Shown here: in pieces, positions 16,358 through 24,219 of the stretch
Layout of the letters: the number at the start of each line of letters is the position of its first letter
How positions within the stretch are numbered: position 1 is the stretch's first letter
Source: Terriglobia bacterium
GTDB taxonomy: Bacteria; Acidobacteriota; Terriglobia; UBA7540
Assembly: GCA_020072655.1 (NCBI GenBank)
Contig: JAIQGH010000064.1
Coordinates: 1 to 37,313 of the forward strand
DNA length: 37,313 nt
Direction: 5' to 3'
The notes under the pieces: model-generated
What the model was told of the DNA's origin: nothing
Seen by the model: the letters and a program-made list of their open reading frames with translations, nothing else
Databases searched by the model: none
Program-made: the position numbers and the translations under genes

Positions 16358-16891
16358 ATGAAACACTTCCAAGAGGAACTCGAAGACCTCAAGAAGCGGC
16401 TGCTCGAAATGGGTGGTCTGGTGGAATCGGCGGTTTTCCGGAGTGTTCTTGCGGTGATCGACAGGGACAGCAACCAAGCGCAGGAAGTCCTGAAGAATGA
16501 AGCGCGCATCAACCAGATGGAGATCGAAATCGACGATCTCGCCACCCGCCTGCTGGTCCTCCAGCAGCCGATGGCGACCGACCTGCGGTTCCTCACCGCG
16601 GCCATCAAGATTAACAACGACCTCGAGCGCATGGGCGACCTGGCGGTGAACATCGTCGAGCGCGCGCTGGCGCTCGTGGACGATCCTGTCACGATGCCCA
16701 TGATCGACATCCCCCTGATGGCCAAGCAGACGGAGTCCATGGTGCACAAATGCCTGGACGCTTTCGTCCGGGGTGACGCCGAGCTGGCACGCAGCGTACT
16801 GCTCTCCGACGACGCGGTCGTGAACAGCAAGCACGTCCTCTTCCTTGTGCAGGGCGTCGACGTCCGCCACCACGCGGAAGTCCGACGATAG
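16358..16891 (+). CDS. phoU: PhoU-like phosphate signalling protein, internally shortened
   Basis: PhoU links the Pst transporter to PhoR and represses the Pho regulon when phosphate is plentiful. The usual protein is about 215-240 residues with two three-helix repeats, each carrying an E/DxxxD metal site. Here 177 residues remain. The first repeat is complete (LTAAIKINNDLERMGDLAVNIVERA, with E90 and D94), and the second begins normally (MVHKCLDAFVRGDAELARSVL). Then SDDAVVNSK joins directly to HVLFLVQGVDVRHHAEVR, which is the normal C-terminal end. About 42-45 residues, including the second metal motif, are absent without a frameshift. A GGAGG ribosome site precedes ATG 16358. It is last in the pst operon, 56 bp after pstB. 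Confidence 0.88.
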   Translation: MKHFQEELEDLKKRLLEMGGLVESAVFRSVLAVIDRDSNQAQEVLKNEARINQMEIEIDDLATRLLVLQQPMATDLRFLTAAIKINNDLERMGDLAVNIVERALALVDDPVTMPMIDIPLMAKQTESMVHKCLDAFVRGDAELARSVLLSDDAVVNSKHVLFLVQGVDVRHHAEVRR

Positions 16892-17024
16892 CCGCGCCCG
16901 CTCTTCGATGACATCTCCCCTCTAACCTTCGCGTGCGGTATGCTTTGCACCTCAATGGGTTGCCCGCGAGCAGGCGAGAGCTCTCCCCGGCCAACTCCCA
17001 GCGGGAGCTTGCATCGAACTCAAA

Positions 17025-17042
17025 AGGCGGCGCTTTCCGCCT
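17025..17042 (+). terminator. Likely intrinsic terminator after the pst operon
   Basis: A stem AGGCGG/CCGCCT with a 6-nt loop is followed by AATTTTCTCTTT after a short spacer. It lies about 130 bp after the phoU stop and before the next promoter region. Confidence 0.5.
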
Positions 17043-17073
17043 GCCAGTGTAATTTTCTCTTTGACTGACCACG

Positions 17074-17103
17074 ACGACCGATGGTGAAATGGGTATCGGT
17101 CGT
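17074..17103. promoter_or_regulatory. Inverted repeat upstream of secreted-protein gene
   Basis: Perfect 9-bp arms (ACGACCGAT at 17074, ATCGGTCGT at 17095) flank 12 nt, shortly after a TTGACT hexamer at 17061. The position, 30 bp before the likely start at 17135, fits an operator or leader hairpin. It contains the alternative start ATG 17081. Confidence 0.45.
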
Positions 17104-17134
17104 GATATCTGAGGGTAGTGAGGGAAGAGACTTT

Positions 17135-17806
17135 ATGCGAGCTTTGGAGTTAAAACAACGCGTCCTGGCCTCGGCGCTGGCTGGCGCGCTGACGGCGGGG
17201 CTGGCTCCCTGCCTGCCGGCGGGGCAAAGTGCCTCGGACAATGTTGAGGAGTGGACTGTTCCGGAAGGAACAGAATTCAAGCTTCAACTTCACACCACGG
17301 TTAGTTCCAAGACTTCCAAGGCCGGCGACCGCGTGCTGACCACGCTGATCGATCCGGTGGCCGTCGAGGATCGGGAAGTCCTGCCCAAAGGCGTACGCAT
17401 CGATGGTCACGTCGGCGAGGTTAGGGAGGCAGGCCACAAGGGGAGGGGGGGATACCTCTACGTGGTCTTTGACACTGTTGAGCTGCCGAACGGCGAAAAG
17501 GTTGCGATCGTTGGCTCGCTGACCGAGATCTTCTCAAGTGAAGGCAGCGCGGATTCGACGGTCGGGCTGGAAGGCGAACTTAAGGGGCGCGGGCCGTCGC
17601 GCAAGAAGCAGGTGGCCATCGTCGGCGCTGCCGGGGTTGCCGGCGCGGCCGGAGGTGTTGGCCCCGCGGCCGCCGCGCTAGTGGGTGGCGCGATCGCCGC
17701 CTATCTTCTGCCGCGGGGCAAGCAGGCGAGCCTGGCGGCCGGCTCGCTAGTCGGCATGCGCTTGGATCGGGACGTCTCTTTCTCTCTTCCCGGAACCGCG
17801 AATTAA
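17135..17806 (+). CDS. Secreted protein of unknown function (VirB10/TrbI-like beta domain)
   Basis: This 223-residue exported protein starts at ATG 17135, chosen over 17081 because GAGGGAAGAG precedes it and a signal peptide follows at once (about 1-31). The mature region begins WTVPEGTEFKLQLHTTVSS and runs through KAGDRVLTTLIDPVAVEDREVLPKG. This style, a request for low-valued entry followed by pre-set barrel strands and a G-H-V-EVREAG turn, recalls the outer domain of VirB10/TrbI-like proteins and related acidobacterial envelope proteins. A Gly/Ala-rich hydrophobic stretch (about 168-205) could be a membrane-inserting or glycine-zipper segment. No secretion-system partners are nearby, so a conjugation role is not implied. 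Confidence 0.7.
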   Translation: MRALELKQRVLASALAGALTAGLAPCLPAGQSASDNVEEWTVPEGTEFKLQLHTTVSSKTSKAGDRVLTTLIDPVAVEDREVLPKGVRIDGHVGEVREAGHKGRGGYLYVVFDTVELPNGEKVAIVGSLTEIFSSEGSADSTVGLEGELKGRGPSRKKQVAIVGAAGVAGAAGGVGPAAAALVGGAIAAYLLPRGKQASLAAGSLVGMRLDRDVSFSLPGTAN

Positions 17807-17958
17807 CCGCCGATTTCCCGCCCTTCGGATTCCTGCAAACTGGGCTCTCCTCTGCCGTTGTCCCAACCCAACAAGGTGCATCCCGATCCCGGAACCCGCC
17901 CCCGGCTGGTTGGGCAATCATGCTGGCCGACATAATGACAACCGCCCTGGCGCGGGGA

Positions 17959-19140
17959 TTAACGCGAGGCGGAACGGGGTGGGAAGAGCCGGGCGACCTC
18001 CGGCAGGCTCACGAGCTGGGAGGCCGGGAGTAGCTGGATGTCGTCGCGCTCCAGCTCAGGAAGGAAGCGCGCCAGCGCCGAGAGCGTGCTCGCATAAGGG
18101 TGGCCGATGGCGATTGCCACGCCATGCTCTTCGATGGCCTGCCGGAATTCGCGAAGCTGGCCGAGGGTGTAAGGAACTGTTTCCGTGTCGTCCAGGAACA
18201 CGGACCGATAGAAGGCTGGCAGCCCTTCGCGACGCGCGATATCGAGGGCGACGCTGGCCGGGGTCGTGCGGCTGTCCACCAGATACAATCGGCGCTGGAC
18301 GAGCTCCCGAATGACCGCGGTCATCAATCGAGCGTCGGCCGTGGCGCGCGAGCCCATATGGTTGTTGACTCCAACCGCGTAGGGTACGGAGTCCAAATCC
18401 TCCCCGATGACGCGGGCGACTTCGGCGGGCCGCATTCCAGTGCGAATCTCGCCAGGGCCGGGCGTAGCGGCGGAATCCGGCTCCATCGGCAGGTGCAGCA
18501 TGACCTCGTGGCCGGCGCGATGCGCCTCTTTCGCCGTGGCGGCAGAATAGACGAGGTGGGGGAGCACCGAGAACGTCACGGGATAGGGAAGCGCCAACAA
18601 CTTCTGCGCCGCCACTAGGTCCCCGCCGAGATCGTCAATGATGATGGCGGCGCGCCGGATCTCAGGAACTTCACGCAGCCACCAGCGACATGCCAACGCA
18701 CCGTCACGAGAGACGCGAACGTCCGCCGCCTGGCCGTCCGCTCGTCTGACGCTCATGCGGGTTTTGACCTCGAGGTTATCGGTCTTTGCCCCCCCCTCAA
18801 GGACACCAAGAACGGCGCGAAAGGCATCCGAAGTTACTACGGCCTCGATAGGCACGTCGGCCTTGAGAGGCGGGAAAGCCGCGGATGGCGGAATCTTGAT
18901 CCAGACTCGGTCCCCCCCAACCTCCTCAATACGCTCTTTGACCTGACAGGTGATCCGGCGGCGTTCAGCTTCGTTCAGCCCTACCCGTTTGGGGGCGAAC
19001 CAGCTACACCTCTCCAGAAGGATAATCGCAGGGAAAAATAGCGCAGCGAGGGCCGCGAGGAGGCTGCGCCTGTGGCGCGCTGGTTTTCTGCCTCTTGGCC
19101 GGCGAGCGGAACGGCTGTTCCGGACTATGGGGTCGGCCAC
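17959..19140 (-). CDS. Divergent polysaccharide deacetylase family protein (YibQ-like)
   Basis: This 393-residue protein has an N-terminal basic segment and one TM anchor (about 26-43, SLLAALAALFFPAIILL), then a periplasmic region. The last 230 residues form the divergent polysaccharide deacetylase domain: AAIIIDDLGGDL, EVMLHLPMEP, GVNNHMGSRATAD, YLVDSRTTP and VAIAIGHPYASTL. These carry the expected Asp, His and Asn residues of the NodB-like fold. The start is GTG 19140, 3 bp after the S41 stop, so the two share a transcript. In Gram-negative bacteria this family often lies by envelope proteases or amidase activators, suggesting a cell-wall role. The substrate is unknown. Confidence 0.85.
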   Translation of the reverse strand: MADPIVRNSRSARRPRGRKPARHRRSLLAALAALFFPAIILLERCSWFAPKRVGLNEAERRRITCQVKERIEEVGGDRVWIKIPPSAAFPPLKADVPIEAVVTSDAFRAVLGVLEGGAKTDNLEVKTRMSVRRADGQAADVRVSRDGALACRWWLREVPEIRRAAIIIDDLGGDLVAAQKLLALPYPVTFSVLPHLVYSAATAKEAHRAGHEVMLHLPMEPDSAATPGPGEIRTGMRPAEVARVIGEDLDSVPYAVGVNNHMGSRATADARLMTAVIRELVQRRLYLVDSRTTPASVALDIARREGLPAFYRSVFLDDTETVPYTLGQLREFRQAIEEHGVAIAIGHPYASTLSALARFLPELERDDIQLLPASQLVSLPEVARLFPPRSASR

Positions 19141-19143
19141 CGT

Positions 19144-20358
19144 TTAGGCGGCTTTCGTGGTTTTCTGCTTCAGGACTTCGATGGCCCTGTGAAGCTCCTG
19201 GTCGTTCTTGTCGCCAAAGTGCTCGGGCTCGGTCGGTTCGTTGTCGTCGTCATCCGCGCTTGCCGAGTCGTCGGCGGAGGTATCGACGACGTTGGGCGTG
19301 ACGCCGTTGTCCTGGATGGCTTTCCCGTCCGGACCGTAGTACTTGGCCACGGAGAGCAGCAAGGCCGAGCCGTCGTCCATGGGAATGAGTTTCTGGTAAA
19401 CACCGACGCCGAAACTGCGGACACCCACCGCCTCGCCGCGCTTATTGCCCTGGATGGCCGAGGCCACGAGTTCGGCTGGTCCGGCGGTGGACTGGTTGAT
19501 CATGACCACCAGCGGGAGTGCGCAGACGTGCGCCGAGGGAATGGCGTTCAGATCCTGCCGCGGATAGCGTTGACCTTCGAGGTAGGCGACCACCCCCTTC
19601 TCGAGAAACAGGCTGGCCGTTTTCACCGCTTCCTCGGGATTCCCGCCGGCGCAGTTTCTCAGGTCGAGCACGACCTTATCGGCGCCCGCGGCGGTCAGTT
19701 CCTTCAGCTTCGCGGCGATTTCGGCGGCTTGGCCCTTGCTGAAGCTGGCGACGCGGATGTACCCCGCATTATCCTCGGCCATTTTGCCGACGGTCGGAGG
19801 TTCGCTCAGCACAGCGCGGGTGATCTCCACCTTCTGGGGCTCGCCCCGCGCCTCATGGACCAAGGTGAGCGACACCGTGCTTCCGGCAGGGCCGGCCAGC
19901 ATCCGTTGGAGCTGAACGACGGAGAGTTCTCGCGTTGCCGAATCTTCCACCCGGTCGATGAGGTCGCCGGGCTTCACCCCGGCCTTCTCGGCCGGACTCC
20001 CGGGCAGCACCGCCACCACCGTGGCGAAACCCATGCGCTTGGCGAGGAAAATGCCGACGCTGGCGGCACCCGCCTCCGGCTGCTTCAGGTATTCCTGATA
20101 CTCCTGCGGGGTGAAGTAGGTACTGTAAGGGTCGAGGGCCTCGAGCAGGCCGCGGATGGCGCCACCCGTCACTTTTCTCAGATCGGGCTCGGTGACGTAG
20201 TCGCTCTTGATGCGGGAAAGAACTTCGCTATACACACCGAGGTCCCGATAGGTCTTCTCGCTCGACGTGTCACTCTTGCCAAGCAGTCCGCCCAGCAGAA
20301 CATAAAAAACCACGACGCACGAAGCCGTGATCAGAAATAGACGAACACGATTGCTCAT
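19144..20358 (-). CDS. S41 (CtpA-like) protease homolog lacking catalytic Ser and Lys
   Basis: This 404-residue membrane-anchored protein starts at the ATG at 20358 rather than the upstream GTG 20430, because GAGGAG precedes it and a TM helix follows (about 7-26). Domains are an N-terminal helical region (LLEALDPYSTYFTPQEY), a PDZ domain (about 98-175, VLPGSPAEKAGVKPGDLI) and an S41 core (GYIRVASFSKG, VLDLRNCAGGNPEEAV). Where active members have SASASE with the second-motif Ser nucleophile, this one reads STAGPAE, with Gly293. Where the general-base Lys is expected in FGKG, it reads FGVG, with Val318. Both positions are lost, so it is probably a pseudo-protease. An acidic tail (SADDDDNEPTEPEH) follows. 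It is the first gene of a pair with the YibQ-like deacetylase. Confidence 0.86.
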   Translation of the reverse strand: MSNRVRLFLITASCVVVFYVLLGGLLGKSDTSSEKTYRDLGVYSEVLSRIKSDYVTEPDLRKVTGGAIRGLLEALDPYSTYFTPQEYQEYLKQPEAGAASVGIFLAKRMGFATVVAVLPGSPAEKAGVKPGDLIDRVEDSATRELSVVQLQRMLAGPAGSTVSLTLVHEARGEPQKVEITRAVLSEPPTVGKMAEDNAGYIRVASFSKGQAAEIAAKLKELTAAGADKVVLDLRNCAGGNPEEAVKTASLFLEKGVVAYLEGQRYPRQDLNAIPSAHVCALPLVVMINQSTAGPAELVASAIQGNKRGEAVGVRSFGVGVYQKLIPMDDGSALLLSVAKYYGPDGKAIQDNGVTPNVVDTSADDSASADDDDNEPTEPEHFGDKNDQELHRAIEVLKQKTTKAA

Positions 20359-20401
20359 CGGGAATACAACTCCTCTCGGCCCAGACGCCCCACCTGATTT
20401 C

Positions 20402-20407
20402 AGTATA
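20402..20407 (-). promoter_or_regulatory. Possible -10 element for the S41-deacetylase operon
   Basis: On the minus strand TATACT lies about 45 bp upstream of the chosen start. The -35 region (TGAAAC, 16 bp further) is poor. A plus-strand TAGAAT near 20450 could serve the divergent macro-domain gene. Confidence 0.35.
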
Positions 20408-20464
20408 GCACGGGAGCCTGCCGGTTTCACCCGTTGCCGATCTGCGTGCTAGAATCCCCCTGGA

Positions 20465-20977
20465 ATGGGACGAGAACGCATCGAACTCATCCTCGGCGAC
20501 ATCACGAAGCAGAAGGCGGATGCTGTCGTGAATGCGGCGAACACGGCGCTGCTGGGCGGGGGCGGCGTGGACGGAGCGATCCATCGCGCCGCAGGGCCGA
20601 AGCTGCTCGAAGAGTGCCGAACACTCGGTGGCTGCCCGACCGGTGAGGCGCGGGTCACCAAGGGTTACAAGCTGCCCGCCCAGTACGTGATTCACACCGT
20701 CGGCCCCGTCTGGCACGGCGGCACGCGCGGCGAAGACGAATTGCTGGCCTCCTGCTACCGGAACTCGCTTGCCCTTGCAGCCAAGCAGGGCGTGAGGACG
20801 ATTGCCTTCCCCTGCATCGGCACGGGCGTGTATGGGTTCCCGCACGACCGCGCCGCGGAGATTGCCGTGAGAGAAGTGAAGAGTCTCCTGGAACGGACAC
20901 CTACTCTCGAGAAAGTCGTTTTCGTCTGTTTCCTGGCGCGCGACTATGAGTGTTACAGGAAGCTCCTCGAGGGCTAA
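20465..20977 (+). CDS. Macro-domain O-acetyl-ADP-ribose deacetylase / ADP-ribose hydrolase
   Basis: This 170-residue single macro domain of the MacroD/YmdB type hydrolyses O-acetyl-ADP-ribose and removes ADP-ribose from acidic residues. Signatures are [20 protein letters not shown], with the adenine Asp and catalytic Asn, [15 protein letters not shown], with the catalytic GGVDG loop, [23 protein letters not shown] and [13 protein letters not shown], the diphosphate loop. Length is typical and there is no signal, so it is cytoplasmic. It is divergent from the S41 operon, with 107 bp between the starts, and stands alone. Confidence 0.93.
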   Translation: MGRERIELILGDITKQKADAVVNAANTALLGGGGVDGAIHRAAGPKLLEECRTLGGCPTGEARVTKGYKLPAQYVIHTVGPVWHGGTRGEDELLASCYRNSLALAAKQGVRTIAFPCIGTGVYGFPHDRAAEIAVREVKSLLERTPTLEKVVFVCFLARDYECYRKLLEG

Positions 20978-20995
20978 TGGGAGCACACCTCTAGG

Positions 20996-21024
20996 CACGT
21001 CCTCCAGACGGCCGGAGGGACGTG
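20996..21024 (+). terminator. Hairpin after the macro-domain gene
   Basis: A 10-bp stem with one bulge (CACGTCC and TCC with GGA and GGACGTG) and an 8-nt loop lies 18 bp after the stop. There is no T-run. Confidence 0.4.
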
Positions 21025-21110
21025 GGCATTCGCGAGGGTGACCACTTTCATTGACTTTCCGGCCCTGCTATTGTAGTTTCACATCTGGGAATTGTCACAC
21101 CCCGCGAGCT

Positions 21111-21569
21111 ATGGCTGCTGACGCGAGTGTGGTCGAGGTAGTTCTCGAAAGCGATCTCAAGAACGTCGAGGTCGCCGAGGAGGTCACGCGACGCGTTTCC
21201 AGCACGGCGGGGTTCGACGAGGACGACCAGCACAAAATCGATATGGCCGTGCACGAATCGGTGATCAACGCCATCTGGCACGGCAACAAGAACGACCCGA
21301 GCAAGCACGTCTGGTTACGGTTTGAGATCTTCCGGGACCGCCTGGAAATCCACATCCGCGACCAGGGAAATGGTTATGACCCGAGCCATTTGCCCGACCC
21401 TCTGCTAGCCGAGAACTTGCTGAACGTTTCGGGGCGGGGCATTTTTCTGATTCGTACGTTCATGGATGAATTTCGGGTCGAGAGTCGCGCGGGACAAGGC
21501 ACGGAAGTGGTTCTAGTGAAGCGGTTGCATACAGACAATTCAGCCCCGTCAAGGAGGGAAGGACCGTGA
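21111..21569 (+). CDS. Anti-sigma-factor serine kinase, RsbW/SpoIIAB-like
   Basis: This 152-residue GHKL ATPase domain resembles RsbW and related switch kinases that phosphorylate a STAS antagonist. The N-box reads HESVINAIWHGNKND (about 46-60), G1 DQGNGYDP and G2 SGRGIFLIRTFMDE. ATG 21111 is preferred to the in-frame start at 21051 because it begins exactly at the domain. The stop overlaps the STAS gene start (GTGA), so kinase and antagonist are made together. The order is kinase first, the reverse of the Bacillus rsbV-rsbW pair, and no sigma factor lies nearby, so the true target is off-window or not a sigma factor. Confidence 0.88.
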   Translation: MAADASVVEVVLESDLKNVEVAEEVTRRVSSTAGFDEDDQHKIDMAVHESVINAIWHGNKNDPSKHVWLRFEIFRDRLEIHIRDQGNGYDPSHLPDPLLAENLLNVSGRGIFLIRTFMDEFRVESRAGQGTEVVLVKRLHTDNSAPSRREGP

Positions 21570-21925
21570 GCATGAAAGCGACAGTGCGTCAGGTTAATTC
21601 CGTCACCGTAGTGGACATGAGCGGGCGAGTCACCTTGGGTGAGGGATGCACGCAGTTGCGGGAACTGATCCGCGAGCAGTTGGGCAAAGGCAACAAGCAC
21701 CTGCTCCTGAACCTCGCGGACGTCACCTATATCGACAGTTCGGGGATCGGCGAGTTGGTCAGCGGTTTCACGACCGTGTCGAATCAGGGCGGCCAGTTAA
21801 AACTGTTGAATCTCACGAAAAAGGTTCACGACCTCTTGCAGATCACCAAGCTCTACACCGTCTTCGATGTGCATGAAGACGAGGCCAAAGCGATCAGCAG
21901 CTTTGAGAAGTCGGCGAAAGCGTAG
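21566..21925 (+). CDS. STAS-domain anti-sigma-factor antagonist, RsbV/SpoIIAA-like
   Basis: This 119-residue single STAS domain is a substrate of RsbW-type kinases. The phospho-acceptor motif reads YIDSSGIGEL, with adjacent serines after Asp, as in RsbV. The N-terminal sequence VVDMSGRVTLGEG and the helix KKVHDLLQITKLYTVFDVH are typical. AAGGAGG lies just before GTG 21566, and ATG 21572 is an alternative start. The overlap with the kinase gene implies coupled translation and stoichiometric amounts. Phosphorylation state probably controls a partner protein. Confidence 0.9.
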   Translation: MSMKATVRQVNSVTVVDMSGRVTLGEGCTQLRELIREQLGKGNKHLLLNLADVTYIDSSGIGELVSGFTTVSNQGGQLKLLNLTKKVHDLLQITKLYTVFDVHEDEAKAISSFEKSAKA

Positions 21926-22001
21926 CCCCGCCGCCTTCCGCATTCTTGTTTCCACCTTTGTCCGTCTTGTTCCTTGGGAATAGTCTAACGGCCGAACGTC
22001 T

Positions 22002-22078
22002 CTTCCGCCCTCGCTGCGGGGGCGGAAGTGCGCCGCGGGGGCGAGGGCTCGGGGAGCCCCTCCCGGGTCCCTCCGAGC
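22002..22078 (+). promoter_or_regulatory. Cluster of GC-rich hairpins, possibly competing
   Basis: A 9-bp stem (CTTCCGCCC at 22002, GGGCGGAAG at 22020) shares its CCCTCGC strand with a second pairing to GCGAGGG at 22041, so the two exclude each other. A third stem follows, GCTCGG at 22047 with CCGAGC at 22073. It lies between the STAS stop and the next promoter. It could be a terminator for the switch genes or a structured leader. Confidence 0.45.
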
Positions 22079-22092
22079 TCCGCGCAAGGGGC

Positions 22093-22120
22093 TTGGCGGC
22101 TGCAGGAAAAAAGGTATAAT
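22093..22120 (+). promoter_or_regulatory. Sigma70-type promoter for the HD-GYP gene
   Basis: TTGGCG (22093-22098), a 16-bp spacer and a perfect TATAAT (22115-22120) lie 46 bp before ATG 22167. Confidence 0.6.
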
Positions 22121-22166
22121 GGCAGCGCGTATTTGCCCGACGGCCCATTTCTGACGACGCACAGCG

Positions 22167-24092
22167 ATGGCCAAGCACCTCTACTACTTCCGACCCTCAG
22201 CATTGAACAAGGTGCTGCGACCGTTGTCCGATTCCTACCGAGTCGTCGCCCTCGATCGTGACCAGGGGACGAATGCGGACTGGATCTTTCCCGCGGTGCT
22301 CGTCGCCAACGCCCGCGAGGACGACCCGAAGGCGATTGAACGCCTCGCGCCGAAGAGCGGGGCTTGGCGGCTGATTTACTTCCTCGAGGGCCACAGCCTA
22401 CCGAAGACTCGCTTCGATGGCCGACTCTTCGCCATGCTGCCGAGTCCGACCCCTCAAGCCGTCTTGGCGCGGACCATCGAAAGCGCCTTTGATACCCTCC
22501 GATTGGAAGAGGAGAGCCGCCGCACCGCTGCGCAGCTTCACCTGGTTGCCACCGAGCTGGAAACGCTCAACAAGATCGGCATTGCGCTCTCGACCGAACG
22601 CAGCCCGGACGCGCTCCTCGAGTTGATCCTTACGAAGAGCCGCGAGATCACCGGCTGCGACGCCGGCTCCCTCTATCTGGTTGAAGAGGACCCCGAGGGC
22701 GCTAAGCATCTCGTCTTCAGGCTCACACAGAGCGACAGCCACTCGGTTCCGTTTCGACAGTTCACGCTGCCCATCGACACGCGCAGCATCGCTGGCTACG
22801 CGGCCGCCACCGGCAAGATCCTGAACATCAAGGACGCTTACCGCATCCGCAACCTGCCCTTCCGCGTGAACCGCGACTTCGACGAGAAGTTTGGCTACCG
22901 GACCAAATCGATGTTGACCGTGCCGATGAAGAACCAGAAAGACGAGGTCATTGGGGTCCTGCAACTCATCAACGCCAAACGGGACCCTTCCCTCAAGCTG
23001 ACCTCGCGGCAGGTTGTGCATCGGGAGGTCCTGCCGTTTTCCGAGCGCAGCCAGGAACTCGCTTCTTCGCTGGCCAGCCAAGCGGCCGTGGCGCTCGAAA
23101 ACAGCCAGCTCTACCGCGAGATTGAGAACCTCTTTGAAGGCTTTGTTAAGGCTTCGGTGCTGGCGATTGAATCCCGCGACCCGACCACCTTCGGCCACTC
23201 CGAGCGGGTGGCAAAACTCACGGTGGGCTTGGCGGAAGCGGTGGACCGCTCTGACACCGGCCCCTATGGCGATATCCACTTCACGGGCGAAGACATTCGT
23301 GAAATCCGTTATGCCTCCATCCTGCACGACTTCGGCAAAGTCGGCGTGAAGGAGGAAGTCCTGGTCAAGGCGAAGAAACTCTATCCTTCCCAGCTCGAGC
23401 TCATCCACAAACGCTTCCAGTACATCCGCAAGGTTCTGGAACTCGACTCCTATCGCAAGAAACTGGATTTCGTCCTGGCCAATGGGAATCAGAACTACCA
23501 GCAGACCTTCGCGGAGATAGAGTCAGCGGGGTGCAAAGAGCTCGGTCAGCTCGAAGAATTCCTCTCACATATCCTGCAGGCGAACGAGCCCACCGTGCTT
23601 CCCGAAAAGACTTCAGAGGAGCTCGTGGAAATTGCCGGGTGGACTTTTCAGGATCCCTCCGGCCCCACCGAGCCGCTGCTTTCTGAGGAGGAGTTGCGTT
23701 TCCTCACCATCCCCAAAGGCAGCCTGGACAGCGACGAGCGCATCCAGATCGAGTCCCATGTCATCCACAGCTTCCGGTTTCTCAGCCAAATCCCCTGGAC
23801 CAAGGAGCTCAAGCGGATTCCGCTGATTGCCAAGGCCCACCACGAGAAACTGGACGGAAGCGGCTACCCGTACCATATGGCAAGCACGGAAATTCCCTTC
23901 CAGGCCAAGATGATGACCATTTCGGACATTTTCGACGCCTTGACCGCCCGCGACCGTCCCTACAAACGGGCTGTCCCTGTCGAACGCGCCTTGGACATCA
24001 TCGGGCAGGAAGTGAAGTCCCAGCTTCTCGACCCCGTCCTGTTCCGGCTCTTCGTTGACGCAAAAATCTTCCAAATTACTGCAAAAGAATGA
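22167..24092 (+). CDS. GAF / HD-GYP domain protein, probable cyclic-di-GMP phosphodiesterase
   Basis: This 641-residue cytoplasmic protein has in order: an N-terminal domain of about 110 residues that looks like a receiver fold but lacks the usual acidic residues, a short coiled coil (about 112-140), a GAF domain (about 150-310, GSLYLVEEDPEGAKHL then LTVPMKNQKDEVIGVLQLIN) and an HD-GYP domain (about 330-641). HD residues are in ILHDFGKVGV (His near 387). The GYP motif is complete, HHEKLDGSGYP (about 558-568). About 170 residues separate the two motifs, roughly 100 more than in simple HD-GYP proteins, a known variant with a helical insert. It likely degrades cyclic di-GMP under control of a GAF ligand. 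Its own TATAAT promoter separates it from the switch pair upstream, though a link is possible. Confidence 0.88.
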   Translation: MAKHLYYFRPSALNKVLRPLSDSYRVVALDRDQGTNADWIFPAVLVANAREDDPKAIERLAPKSGAWRLIYFLEGHSLPKTRFDGRLFAMLPSPTPQAVLARTIESAFDTLRLEEESRRTAAQLHLVATELETLNKIGIALSTERSPDALLELILTKSREITGCDAGSLYLVEEDPEGAKHLVFRLTQSDSHSVPFRQFTLPIDTRSIAGYAAATGKILNIKDAYRIRNLPFRVNRDFDEKFGYRTKSMLTVPMKNQKDEVIGVLQLINAKRDPSLKLTSRQVVHREVLPFSERSQELASSLASQAAVALENSQLYREIENLFEGFVKASVLAIESRDPTTFGHSERVAKLTVGLAEAVDRSDTGPYGDIHFTGEDIREIRYASILHDFGKVGVKEEVLVKAKKLYPSQLELIHKRFQYIRKVLELDSYRKKLDFVLANGNQNYQQTFAEIESAGCKELGQLEEFLSHILQANEPTVLPEKTSEELVEIAGWTFQDPSGPTEPLLSEEELRFLTIPKGSLDSDERIQIESHVIHSFRFLSQIPWTKELKRIPLIAKAHHEKLDGSGYPYHMASTEIPFQAKMMTISDIFDALTARDRPYKRAVPVERALDIIGQEVKSQLLDPVLFRLFVDAKIFQITAKE

Positions 24093-24219
24093 GATGGCGA
24101 GAAGGGTAGGCCTGCCCTGAGGGCCGTCTTGTCACACCCTCTACGCGACCTGAGTTTGCGGTCACGTTTCGTGAGGCGGATTCTCGCCGCCGCCGGTGTG
24201 CTCTCGGAAGGATCAAGCC

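Noticed and set aside
17081-17134. Upstream start for the VirB10-like gene
   Set aside because: It places the start inside an inverted repeat and adds residues ahead of the signal peptide; the ribosome site fits 17135.
17135-17806. Part of a conjugation or type IV secretion system
   Set aside because: Only one weak resemblance, and no other secretion genes are nearby.
19072-20340. 422-aa plus-strand frame
   Set aside because: Antisense shadow of the S41 gene, whose motifs are clear on the minus strand.
22398-23408. 336-aa minus-strand frame
   Set aside because: Shadow of the GAF/HD-GYP gene.
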